Shown here in pieces: positions 10,691-20,019 of a stretch of 30,831 nucleotides of DNA. Each line of letters starts with the position of its first letter. The stretch's first letter is position 1. Source of the stretch: Sperchopsis tessellata (Eukaryota; Arthropoda; Insecta; Coleoptera; Hydrophilidae); the NCBI GenBank assembly GCA_033557685.1, contig JAWQRN010000361.1, forward strand, positions 1 through 30,831, in the 5' to 3' direction. A program made the position numbers and the translations under genes. The notes under the pieces are model-generated. The model saw only the letters and a list, made by a program, of their open reading frames with translations, was not told where the DNA came from and ran no database searches.

Positions 10691-10904
10691 AGCATTAAAT
10701 AGCTATGCTATACTGTTCGGTAGATATTTTTACAGATTTTCCAGTAAAGTTTTTCAGAATTAAATTTTCCAGAATAGTTTTCCACATTTTATTTTCCAGA
10801 AAAATTTTTCAGTGAACTTTCACTGAGGATGTTTTCCCCATACCGTTATATCAAATTTTCTTAATTATACATATCGGTTACAGTTAAAACGTTTTTTATA
10901 GTAA

Positions 10905-10992
10905 CGGGCGAAGACGTGTACGCAAAAGAACCCAACTCCAGGTGGAAAAATTCCCAGGTGTGGTAGCTTAGTTTCTGATTCTGGTGATTAAC
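10905..10992 (+). repeat. SINE-like element, tail-core copy 1
   Basis: Shares ACGTG-A-G-AAAAGAACCCAA-TCCAG-TGG, then AAAATTCCCAGGTGTGGTAGC and a TTAGT-T-CTG block with the reverse complement of 24720-24960. Only this core is seen; the tRNA-like head and the final GGCCGAC tail are not visible here. Confidence 0.5.
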
Positions 10993-11004
10993 CAAAGAGA
11001 CTTC

Positions 11005-11432
11005 AAGTAACTTCCTCACATCTAATATCTAGCTATCTACAGAGTGCAACGAGATTTATATGCTTTGTTGTATAATCGTATCTAAAAATAACGACGTACT
11101 GGTGGGGCCAATGTGCCTTCCCATACCTTAACAATTGCCAGCAACGATAAGTGGGTGGAGCCGATAATTCGAAATATATTAACTATGGGGAGTGGTGCAA
11201 ATAGGCAGTCTCATTCGCTATATAACAACAATTATATGCGATGAAGCCAATGCGCCTTTCTATACCTTACTAATTACCAATCATTTTGTACCAATGTGCA
11301 CTTTCATTCACAACACACAACCGTGTGAGCCATAGAGCCATCATATATCTTATTAATGAATCAACATCGGAAGGGGGAATTTAAGTTTAACTTCCTCATA
11401 TCTAATTACCAAAGATCTACAGTGTGCAACGA
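11005..11432. repeat. Degenerate direct repeats before the palindrome
   Basis: Two repeat pairs interlock. CTTCCTCACATCTAATATCT plus CTACAGAGTGCAACGA (11005-11052) recurs as CTTCCTCATATCTAATTACC plus CTACAGTGTGCAACGA (11383-11432). GCCAATGTGCCTTCCCATAC (11106) recurs as GCCAATGCGCCTTTCTATAC (11245), 139 bases on. All four blocks share a CTTYCYATAYCT-AATTACC theme, suggesting an old tandem array. The last copy ends exactly at the palindrome. Confidence 0.55.
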
Positions 11433-11442
11433 ACCGAAATTT

Positions 11443-11486
11443 CAATGGACACCGTGTTTCTATCATTAAGACGTCATCAGCACTGC
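11443..11486 (-). ncRNA. Hammerhead ribozyme motif (core intact)
   Basis: On the minus strand: stem I GCAGTG, core CTGATGA (rc of 11474-11480), stem II CGTC-TTAAT-GATA, core GAA, stem III ACA-CGG-TGT, C17, then stem I 3' side CATTG. Stem I gives five pairs with one G-U. Stem II gives three pairs, with a C-A mismatch at the closing 10.1-11.1 position. Stem III can form three pairs with a 3-base loop. All universally conserved core bases are present and cleavage would follow GTC. The weak stem II closing pair may reduce activity. The identification rests on the known hammerhead consensus; activity is inference. Confidence 0.75.
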
Positions 11487-11833
11487 TCTTGTTAGTAATT
11501 AACTATACCCTACGTATGAATACAGATTTGATTCCTTCTATATATGCTTTAAGATCGTGACTAAGCATATTATGAGAGGTATTGTAATGTTTCAATGTTG
11601 CAATTGAATAATTGATTTCTGTATTTGATATATTGACTTGGACGGTTTGCTTGAGATTTGAATTAATCAAATATCAAAATTATACATTCAAAAGCTATTT
11701 CGTTTAGATTAATAACCAATTAGCGTAATGATTATTCAATTGGAACATTGAAACAACGCGATACCTCTCATAATATGCTCACTAACGATCTCAAAGCAGA
11801 TATACAAGGAATCAAATATGTATTTCGTACGTG

Positions 11834-11876
11834 GAGACAGACGTCTTAATGACAGAAACACGGTGTTTACTGCAAT
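11834..11876 (+). ncRNA. Degenerate hammerhead motif (5' core lost)
   Basis: The mirror copy of the motif at 11443-11486. It keeps stem II (GTC-TTAAT-GAC), GAAAC, stem III sequence ACACGGTGT and part of stem I (ACTGC). However the CTGATGA box is replaced by GGAGACAGAC and the cleavage base is T with a changed stem I. It is almost certainly inactive. Confidence 0.55.
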
Positions 11877-11949
11877 TTCGGCTTGTTCCTAAATTTTTCG
11901 ATACATTTTACGATTTCTGTATTTAATATATTGACTTGGACGGTTACAT

Positions 11950-13405
11950 TTGTGTAACGTGTTTGAAATGATTTAGTTGTTGACGAGTCAGTTCTACACT
12001 TCCAACAACTCTACGGACAATATTGTTTTGTTTTGAATTGAAGATGCTTAGTAATTATTTAATGTAGGTTGACTTACTGGAACACGTAGATTTGTCTACC
12101 TGTACTTAGAGTTATTATGAATCTGCATTCTTGTTACCTTCATCGTTTTTTTCCCAAGTTTTGTTGGGTTCATAGTTTTTGTAATTTACTAATAGGGTAT
12201 TTAGTATTATCCATGGTCCATCTAACGATCTCTCGCGTATATTTGAGTTTATACATATTCTTCTTTACCTCTAATCAATACTCTTTAATTCTTGTTGATG
12301 ACGAACAGTGTCCTGATAAACTAACACAACGAATTAAGTCCTAACCGATGATCACGTAAGTATTTAAAATATATAAATACGGACGATGTATGTGTGTCAT
12401 TTAATTTGCGATAATGCAAGTGCTACTTTTATATACGTAGAAACCTCGGGCTATAATGCTGTAAAATATTAACCCCAGAGCGAACAATACAAATCCATTG
12501 GGTTTTCATGTATCCCCTGTGTAAATCAGATGTGTTATTTGATATTTGACCATGTTCTATTTTTTATCTTCTGTGTGTAATCCTATTCAATTTTCTCTGC
12601 ACTTCTTCTATTCAAAAATACCGGTTTTATATTTTTTGGGTACATTTTCGTGTTTAAATGATTTATTGTATCCACAGATTAAAACATTCACTGAATTACA
12701 TAATACCCACTGTGATTTATAAGCATTCAAAGAAAAATATTAATATAATGAATGGACTTGATTTCGTTTAAAAGTAGACGTGGTATTATTAAGCACAACT
12801 TGCTAACTTTGTTAAGTACTCAATTTATCATATTTGTAAAAAAATATTAGCCTACGATTTTAATAGCAAATTACCAACTGCTTTTATTAATATGAACATT
12901 AATAACACTCTATAAAGGTCAGCTAATGCAACCACATGCCTTCCATTAGATATATCTCTAAAAATTATCTACACGCAAAGGCTACTCACCTCCAAGCAGA
13001 AATAGAAAAATGAATAGAAATCACAAAGAAAATTTTTAATTTAATAAATCAGTTTGCGTGGATCATAAAAGCTATAAGGTTAACTTTACAGATGAATTGA
13101 ATATGTTTGCTTCAAAATATCTATTACAAATTTTTGTTGACTATAAATCAAAAATAACACTTTCATAACTACTACAAGATACGATGAAATATGACCAGAT
13201 ACTTTTAACTTGTAAATATATCTTTAAAAGGTTTCTTAGAGGCTTGTAATTTATCATGTGATAAAAACCTGAATATGAATTGCCTTACTTCTAATTCATT
13301 CCTCACCAATACTTGGATTAATCGTTTCCTTACCAACAATCTAAATTAAATGTATGTAAATAGATATTCGGTTATTATCTATATGAATGTTGTTGCCGGT
13401 TGGAG
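11950..13405. other. No feature recognised
   Basis: AT-rich sequence. The plus-strand open frame at 12117-12344 (75 codons, Phe/Leu/Tyr-rich) gives no recognisable motif and is likely chance. I see no terminal repeats, RNA genes or transposase traces here. Confidence 0.4.
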
Positions 13406-13535
13406 TGTAGTGAATTCATTAGTAGAAGTAACATCAGTCGCCTTGAAATATCTCTTGCAACAGTGAGAAAAACTTTGGCACTTATCAGAGCCTCTACACG
13501 GTTTCCACCCGGAAACACCATTCTTGTAATCTAAA
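13406..13535 (+). repeat. PLE-end repeat B, most complete solo copy
   Basis: In order: GTGAATTCATTAGTAGAAGT, AACATCAGTCGCCTTGAAAT, CTTGCAACAGTGAG, GGCACTTATCAGAGCCTCTA, CACGGTTTCCACCCGGAAAC and CATTCTTGTAATCTA. The first four blocks align with 22785-22870 downstream of the PLE frame (GTGAATTCATTCGTTGAAGT, AACATCACTCGCCTTGAAAG). The GTTTCCACCCGGAAAC box is itself nearly palindromic. No coding part of a PLE accompanies it. Confidence 0.65.
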
Positions 13536-13809
13536 TCAACCTTACATGCTTAGCAGTTTGACGAATATATGATATTTGTTAATTAAATTAATATTTCCTC
13601 TACGACTTAAGATTTACAATTCTAGGAAAATATTCGCAATTATTTTCTTTTAATCAGGTACTCTAAAAAATAAATGATCTTATTCGATCAGTCATAAAAA
13701 TGTCAATTTAATAATAATAATAAAGATCTTTACTCAGAACACCGTTAGGTTTGATAGTGTCAAGTAAGAATAAACAAAAAAGAAAACAAAACAAATACAA
13801 ACTCAAATC

Positions 13810-13832
13810 ATATATATATATATATATATATA
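13810..13832. repeat. (TA)n microsatellite
   Basis: Uninterrupted alternating T and A, followed by degenerate TA/CA repeats to about 13860. It lies inside the inferred 3' UTR of the minus-strand LINE. Confidence 0.9.
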
Positions 13833-14031
13833 AATATACACATATATATACACACATACAGACTTCCTAACTAAGAATATATAATTCCATAATACAATAA
13901 AACAATGTAATTCATCTAATTTAGAACACGATAATATGAAACAAATTTAACACATTACTGATGATTTCCATCAACATAATCACTCACGCAATATGGCTTA
14001 AAATCACAAAGAAATGCATATAAGTAATTTT

Positions 14032-14440
14032 TTAAATTTTTATAACATTAGCCTGTTTTATTGATGTTTGCAACTTATTAAATATTCTGATACATGCATA
14101 AAAACAGCCCTTTTCAGTGTGCGAAAGTCCGTGCACTGGATACATGAATGTATTCGTCGATCTCGTTGGGTAATTATTCTGAAACTCGCATCCTTGGAAT
14201 TTTTCCCGAATTTTATATGTGAAACAGCAACATTCAAATATGTATATTGCCTGCATTGTTAGTAGTCGATTTACTTTAAATATACCCCTGCAAGACTCCA
14301 GATAAGATAATCCAAATGTCACTCGAATAGCACTCTATTGCAATATAAATATCCTCGTGGTGCCAACAGATGCACCCCAAAACAAAATTCCATATTTTAA
14401 ATGAGAATATATGTTAGCAAAATATAATTCATTTTTATGG
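14032..14440 (-). pseudogene. C-terminal LINE RT pseudogene (no RNase H)
   Basis: The minus strand reads YFANIYSHLKYGILFWGASV (about 14370-14430), TTRIFILQ, a stop, AIRVTFGLSYLESCRGIFK, LLTMQAIYIFECCCFTY, YPTRSTNTFMYPVHGLSHTE and KGCFYACIRIFNKLQTSIKQ. This is the well-known post-RT region of RNase H-less LINEs (YGILFWG...IFILQKKAIRI, TLP.LYI.E, NTR......P.H.L...EK...Y..IK.YN.LP). One stop and at least one frameshift are visible. It is a dead copy. Confidence 0.85.
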
Positions 14441-14445
14441 AGGTT

Positions 14446-15191
14446 ATTCACTTAGCCGACAATAGATCTAAACATACAATTTCTACAGCTTCTTCTATGT
14501 CTATTTTTCAATTTTTAATAGATTATTTGCAATAAATAAAAGAAAAAATGTATCACTGTGACAATCAACGCATACCGCTAAAACATTTTATTTCAAGTGC
14601 TAAAATTAAAGTTTACTTATTTTTGCATGGATATTAAATCATTTTGGTAGCGGAAAAAATAATAAGCAACTTGGAATGTAAGTACTTAAAATTCTGAAAT
14701 TATAGGTCTCGGTTTCATATCACTCTATATAAATCTTCCTCGAATATTATAAGGTTCTTACATTACAAGAAGAGTGTCTTGAAATAAGGTAACTAGATTT
14801 TTGTAAAACGAAAGCAGTCCATCATAAATATCCTACATATAGTTAGATATTTCATAAAATTATTATTTTTTTTTTAGCTAACATAGAGGTTTTATTTCTT
14901 TGTATTTATACTTTTCATTAAAATGATATTTTGTTTTCTAATGAATTATTGTCTTTTAATATATTTGGTAGTATCCACAAGTATATTTGAAGAGTTATCT
15001 TGGCTACCGTTATTACAAGCAATATTATAAAAATCAGTCTGGATTTTTCTCCAAAAATTGGTTATTATTAATAAAGCCACAGTTGAATTTGTGGTTTGTA
15101 AATACATTGCAGCTTCATTTACTAGTTTAATTGCTCAAAAAATCAGCACATATATACATACATTGTATAGGGTACCTCTGTAACTATAGTA
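14446..15191. other. No feature recognised
   Basis: AT-rich sequence between a truncated LINE and a mariner-like element. Traces of the LINE RT may extend a little above 14445 (frameshifted), but I cannot follow them further. Confidence 0.4.
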
Positions 15192-16412
15192 GTTTTTATT
15201 TTCAAGGAAAACGCGAGTTTAAATTTTTCTTTAATTTAATAGCTATCTTAAAGTCATACAAACATTATTTTTCGAAAAGAGTCCAGTGGTAAAGTTTTTA
15301 AATAGGGCTCAAATTTTCTAAATGTTAATTAAAGTTGCGTATTCATAAACGGAAATCACAGTAGGCCATACAGAGTTTCTGATTATATCAGTATATATTT
15401 TGATGCAAACATTTCTTTTTTTTTCAGTAAAATCGAAATGTATTTTATGTTTTAACACTTATTTATTTTTTTTCCACAAACAATATAGTATGTACCTATC
15501 CAATTATTAACTTATTGTACTAGTGTCAATATTATTTAATCAGAAAATGTACAGTATCTTAAGTCGCAACTGAGATATATTTTCGAAAATGCAATGCAAA
15601 TGTAAAAATGTTTAAAATATTTAAAGACAATCTGATAAGCTACGGATCTCTTAACAAACTACGTACTAAAAGCTGCAACAAAAATCATGATGTAGATACT
15701 ATTAATGTTATTGAAAGTGTAACTGTTGATCCCAACAATTCAAGTCGACAAATTCAGCATGAGATTGGTTAAGGCATTAGGTATATTGAGAAAATACAAA
15801 TTCAAACCCTATAAAACTGGGAAAGTTAATTAACTGTTAGCAGGATATTATCAAAAGAGGTTTCAGTTTTGGTATTGGTATCTAGAGAAGGGTGCAATAA
15901 TAACAAATTTTGTAGGCATATTATATGGAATGACGAGTTTCGGATTACTAGTGATGAAACTTTCGACAGAAATAATCAATGTCTGATCAAAATCCACATA
16001 AGATTCTGGAACGCAGCTCATAGATCTAAAGTAGCACACATTTTATCGTTAACAATTTTGGAGAACAATGTCCTATGGAACTATTAGATGGCCACAAAGT
16101 TCTCCTGACATGACCTCCCTTCGACATTTCTTTTTTCTTTATGGATATATGTACAGGATAAAACTTTTAAACAACGGAATATCAATATTGAAGAACTAAG
16201 ACAAAATTTCGAAAATGCTATGTCAAGTTTCAGCATTATTCATAAAACAAAGCCAACTGTGTTTTGCATTTAATAAAACACTTTATATAACATTTCGAGA
16301 GTTTTTGTAGCTCTGAAATGGCTATTTACAATAAATAAAGAAGTTATAGTTTATGATGGAAATTAGTAAATTACGAAAAATCGTGTTTTCTTAAATAACA
16401 AAAAAAACAACA
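15192..16412 (+). mobile_element. Mariner-like DNA transposon, internally deleted
   Basis: A broken transposase (15608-16272) is flanked by sequences that may be inverted terminal repeats: TTTTTATTTTCAAGGAAAAC plus GCGA at 15193-15216, and on the other strand TTATTTAAGAAAACACGA (rc of about 16381-16398). The match is partial, so the outer ends are uncertain. TA duplications were not identified. Confidence 0.5.
15608..16272 (+). pseudogene. Mariner-like transposase pseudogene
   Basis: An ATG at 15608 starts MFKIFKDNLISYGSLNKLRT, then INVIESVTVDPNNSSRQIQH, a helix-turn-helix pattern. After frameshifts come ILRKYKFKPYK (about 15788) and the first catalytic block FCRHIIWNDEFRI (about 15915). The middle of the domain, including the second Asp block, is deleted. 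The frame resumes with RWPQSSPDMT (about 16087) and INIEELRQNFENAMSSF to a stop near 16272. The third catalytic Asp (usually PLD or PCD after SPD) reads SLR. The protein would bind terminal repeats and cut DNA in a functional element; this copy cannot. Confidence 0.8.
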
Positions 16413-16807
16413 GCAAAATTTTGTTTACGCCAGCAAATTTATCTTGAATATTCAGATCGAGAATATGCAATCTTCTTACTATTGTAGTTATTGAGATACG
16501 TTAAATGGACATCGAAATTGGGCAAACTGTACATATTATTTCAAAACGGTACTATTTTTGAATAAAACAAATAGCTGCCTTAGCTTTATAAATGCATAGT
16601 CATTAATTGTTTGTTGACCTGTAGCCCCCTTAAGAAACGGTCAACAGATGTGCAGCAACAAATTATTTTTAAAATAATTAATTTTAAGTTATTTAATTTA
16701 GCTTCCTTTCATGCTCATCTTGTATTATAATATATATGATTTAAAACATCATTTGTTAAATTTTTAACACAGATGGCACGCGTGTGTTGCTAATACTTTA
16801 ACAAGTA
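16413..16807. other. No firm feature
   Basis: AT-rich sequence. It contains ATTGAGATACGTTAAA at 16491, shared with 4806-4821, perhaps a remnant of a mariner end. Nothing else is recognised. Confidence 0.3.
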
Positions 16808-17054
16808 ATTACATCTTGTTGTTTCCTAGTGGAAACTGTGTAGAGGTTCTAATAAGTGCCGATGTTTCGTCTACTATTGTAATGAACATTTTTCACGGCG
16901 AGTGATGTTACTTCAACGAATGAACTCAATGCACTGACTTTATTCGTTAAAGTAGCATCACTCGACTTGAAAATATCCTCTGCAACAGTGTACGAAAATT
17001 AGGCATTTAATAGAGACTCTACGCTGTTTCTACCCGGAAACAAGATACTTAAAT
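16808..17054. repeat. Head-to-head palindrome of repeat B
   Basis: The left arm (16808-16930, minus orientation) and right arm (16937-17054, plus) are imperfect reverse complements of one repeat-B unit: CTTGTTTCC, GTAGAG-TCT, TAA-TGCC, TTTCGT, GAGTGATG-TAC-T-AACGAAT. The centre is about 6 bases. The right arm reads GCATCACTCGACTTGAAAAT, CCTCTGCAACAGTGTACGAA and TCTACGCTGTTTCTACCCGG, matching 13406-13535. Inverted B pairs could form from two PLE insertions or from a foldback copy. Confidence 0.75.
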
Positions 17055-18540
17055 TACATCTCATATATAAATTTTATATTTTTTTCTTTTAGGCTATTTT
17101 GTTTGTTAGCTATGAATGGTAATCTTAAATAGTACTAGCGAAGCTGTTATAAAATCATTTCGATTAGTGTTTCTTCGATGGGCATATTTATTGTTATGCA
17201 CTGAGGTTCTAAAGTTTACGGAATAGGAATGGCTTAATTTACCAGCATTGTCGTCGCAAATACAAGTTTCAGATAGTGTGAGAGAATTTGTAATACGATT
17301 TGGTATGTTTAATTGTTTTTAAACCATTTCTGTAACGGTATAAATCAATCTAGTTTACTGGAATTCAGTAAGTACTTTTTCTCTTTCAAGGAAAATTGTT
17401 ATTTTTACTTTGACAACATTGAACGAAGTTGATATCCAATCACATTCAGTTTTTATCCTCAAAACATGTTTTGTTAGGATATGGGGAAGAAACAAAGTGT
17501 ATTTAACGTCAGATTGTATCCGTATTTTCCAACCATCGACAATAGAGATGGAGCTGTTACAAAAATATAATGTTATATCATCTAGTGTACTACTGACTTC
17601 TTTAATGTTCACGTCATCGCAAACTCCTTAAATACTGGAGAACCAAATTTAGTCGCCCCCTCTAAAATGGTATTCTGATATTGTTGGTTCTCAAACCAAC
17701 CCATATATCCTACATGTGTCCACTGTAGCCTTCCATTAAGTTTCTATTTATGTGAGGATATCCACATTCCATAAGCAGAAGTCAATAATGGTTAACTATA
17801 CTGATTGGTAGAGTATACATTGTCTTAAATTTTGTTATTACAGTTATGGTCAAAGGTTCAATTATCAAGTTTGAGAGTGTCAGTGATTGTGATAGTAAAA
17901 ATTATTTTGAATTATTTTCAATTGTTAGTGTAGTGTTTAATTATGCTCTAAGAATCTAAACATCGGAGTTGATTTAATCCATCAACTAACATAGTTATAA
18001 AAGGAGGAAATAAAATGATTCAATGATAACTTGGGTTATTGCGAGATCCTCCAAAGTAATCTCCGCCTGGGGTTTGATGATGATATTCTTTCATTTTATT
18101 CTTCTTCGGCGAGAAGTTGATATTGATTTAAGGTTTCGTGACTACATTTCTTGTTTTACAAGAATAACTGTTCATTAACATAAATTTATCAGTTTCGTTA
18201 CTCTTATGCCTCCGATGTTTGTAGGCTTCTTTATAATTCTTTTGTGATAAGCCATTTTAACTTTTGTGATGTGTATGAATTCCTTGATGTCGATTCTTAC
18301 CACTCGTTTGTTTCTGTAGACTTTGGTGAGCCTTTCTCAATCTTGACCCAACTTCTTCATATAGTTTGAAGAATGTTTATATACTAGCAGTGTTTGGGTA
18401 TTCGTATATTTTTATTGTTCATTGTATTTTACTCTTTAATTGTAAGTTTACTGTATTTTATTTATGGGAATTTATGTTTTGTCAAGCAGGTTCTATGGGC
18501 AGCGCTGGACTATAGATTTCTTGATATATAACCTGGAGTA
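17055..18540. other. No feature recognised
   Basis: The stretch holds two antisense-overlapping open frames (17355-17612 minus, 85 codons; 17410-17631 plus, 73 codons) that I do not recognise; mirrored openness suggests composition rather than coding. At 18090-18360 the minus strand has some codon-like stretches (GSRLRKAHQSLQKQT) but no domain I can name. Confidence 0.35.
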
Positions 18541-18636
18541 AAAAAAAATGATTGCCTGCATACGTCACGTGATATAAGAACAGGGGTGATTTTTTAAAGG
18601 GAACTCTTTGTATATTTTTACATTTTATTTTAGATT
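18541..18636. repeat. Left inverted terminal repeat of mariner-like element
   Basis: Pairs with 19933-20017; the identical core is GATATAAGAA, then a small indel, then GATTTTTTAAAGGGAA. In this superfamily the transposase binds these ends. Confidence 0.85.
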
Positions 18637-18847
18637 ATTTTTTCGAAATTTAAAATATATACGGGTTAATAGGTCTAGCTGTAATATGTTTCAAAGTTCT
18701 CTCAATATGCTTTGGCTGATCATCTATAACAACATTGTGTCTTTATTACCATTATTATTGACATTTGTTATATCGTTTCATTAAAATAACATAGAAATAG
18801 AAAAGTTTGAAATGTTTTCCTTTTGGTTGAAAAATAATAAAAATAAA

Positions 18848-19818
18848 AAAAGCTGTAGGAAGAGACTATTTAGCATTATACCCAAATAGGCCAGCTCCCA
18901 GTAAAAACACATTTATGATAACTTATAGATATTTGAGAAATACTTACAGTATTAAAAGTAAAAGACGTAGCACTAGAGCAAACGAGAATGCAGATCTTGA
19001 TATTTTAATGTAACTATGAAATTATTAACTCATATAAAGAATAACACTAAAGTTAATTTTAAAGTTTTTCCGTACCTCTAGTTTAAACATTTATTTTAAA
19101 ACATAGCCTCTCGGAGTAAATTCTGTATTCTGATAGCCGTTTGAGATGTTTGACAATGTAAATTATTTGTTTTAGAAAACGCTGACACTAGTTTACATGC
19201 TGTATCACGTGAAACTCAAAGAAGTTATTCAACAATTCAAAGAACGTTAAAAAATATGAATATAGGCCTTACAAATTATTACTGGATCAGGAGCTTACAG
19301 AAGTTCAAAAGCAGAAAATAATGAAATTTTTCCAGCAACTTCTCCATAGACAGGACGAAAACCCTAATTTGTTCAAACACATCATATGGACAGATGAATC
19401 GTCGTTTTCCGCAACAGGGATATTTAACCGAAAAAATAGACGTTCGTGAGAAAACAAAAATCAACGAAAAAGAGCAGTTGTTCCAATTAAAAAGTCCGGT
19501 AGAAAATTTATTAAAGTTTATTATTTTTACTTAAGTATTTTCCTAAATAAAATTGTAGGGCCTATAACTTAACACGAAAAAACATATCTAGAAATGATTC
19601 TTCCAGAGGTAGGGCAGCTTTTGGATCACAAATTTTCTGCTAAGGAGCTTCTTCACATACTTTGGCAATAGGACGGAGAGTACCCACATAGTGTTTTGGA
19701 GGTTTATGAGCATTTAAATGGTCAATGTAACGTTTGGATTGGTAATGACTAACCCATTCCATGGCCACCAAACAGCCCCGATATAACACCTTTGGATGCA
19801 TGTTTATTTTTTAAATAA
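18848..19818 (+). pseudogene. Mariner-like transposase pseudogene (DDD type, wide spacing)
   Basis: The N-terminal DNA-binding part reads DYLALYPNRPAPSKNTF (18863) and SIKSKRRSTRANENADLDIL. After a 166-base gap (19010-19175, GT...AG) comes ENADTSLHAVSRET, then LTEVQKQKIMKFFQQLLHRQ and HIIWTDESSF with the first catalytic Asp at 19393. VGPIT and EMILPEVGQLLDHKF follow, then LHILWQ-stop-DGEYPHS with the second Asp at 19672, and IPWPPNSPDITPLDACLFFK with the third Asp at 19795. All three Asp codons survive. There are 40 codons between the second and third Asp, wider than the 34 of classic mariners and close to the DD41D group. Stops at the Q-D2 junction, after ND and elsewhere make it inactive. 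Confidence 0.85.
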
Positions 19819-19932
19819 AGGGAAAATATTTCAAACTTTTCAGCTCCTCTGTAACCCATTTTGATGAAATCATACTAAAAATACTAAAAAATGTCAAACA
19901 ACAGCGACGGTAATAAAGAAACAATGTTGTCA

Positions 19933-20017
19933 TAGATCTAAAAGTAAATGTAAAAATATTCCCTTTAAAAAATCATCCTTTCTTATATCACGTAACATAT
20001 GCACGCAATTGTTCTTT
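19933..20017. repeat. Right inverted terminal repeat of mariner-like element
   Basis: Reverse complement of the left terminal repeat with a few substitutions and two small indels. It is flanked outside by TA at 20018-20019. Confidence 0.85.
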
Positions 20018-20019
20018 TA

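Larger units (their letters stand above)
11432..11888. repeat. Long inverted repeat carrying two hammerhead motifs
   Basis: The left arm (11432-11616) and right arm (11726-11888) are imperfect reverse complements. Matching blocks, in order, are CCGAAATT, ACACCGTGTTTCT-TCATTAAGACGTC, GATTCCTT-TATAT-TGCTTT, CATATTATGAGAGGTAT and TTTCAATGTT. The spacer is about 110 bases. Sequence just outside the right arm (TTCTGTATTTAATATATTGACTTGGACGGTT, 11911-11945) repeats the start of the spacer (about 11616-11651). It could be a foldback element or a head-to-head insertion of two repeat-H copies; the arms match repeat H (6605-7172). Confidence 0.8.
13709..14445 (-). mobile_element. 3' end of a CR1/Jockey-type LINE with TTA-repeat tail
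   Basis: Minus-strand element: C-terminal RT coding (14032-14440), a 3' UTR of about 310 bases that contains a (TA)n microsatellite at 13810-13832, and a terminal AAAGATC-TTTATTATTATTATTA (rc of 13709-13727). A short 3-base repeat tail rather than poly(A) is typical of CR1/L2-type elements. The element is strongly 5' truncated near 14445-14500. Confidence 0.7.
18541..20017 (+). mobile_element. Full-length but dead mariner-like transposon
   Basis: Inverted terminal repeats of about 85-95 bases are visible. The left end (18541-18636) reads ATTGCCTGCATACGTCACGT, GATATAAGAA, GATTTTTTAAAGGGAA, TTTTTACATTT and TTTTAGAT. The reverse complement of the right end (19933-20017) reads ATTGCGTGCATATGTTACGT, GATATAAGAA, GATTTTTTAAAGGGAA, TTTTTACATTT and TTTTAGAT. 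The outermost bases are TAAAA on both sides, so the TA at 18539-18540 and at 20018-20019 fits the TA target duplication of the Tc1/mariner superfamily. Length is about 1.48 kb, a normal size. The enclosed transposase is broken. Confidence 0.85.

Noticed and set aside
12117..12344. 75-codon plus-strand open frame rich in Phe, Leu and Tyr
   Set aside because: No motif, hydrophobic composition follows T-rich DNA, no homology I recognise.
14068..14262. 64-codon plus open frame
   Set aside because: Antisense shadow of the minus-strand LINE RT end.
17355..17631. Two mutually antisense open frames
   Set aside because: Openness on both strands points to base composition; neither protein is recognisable.
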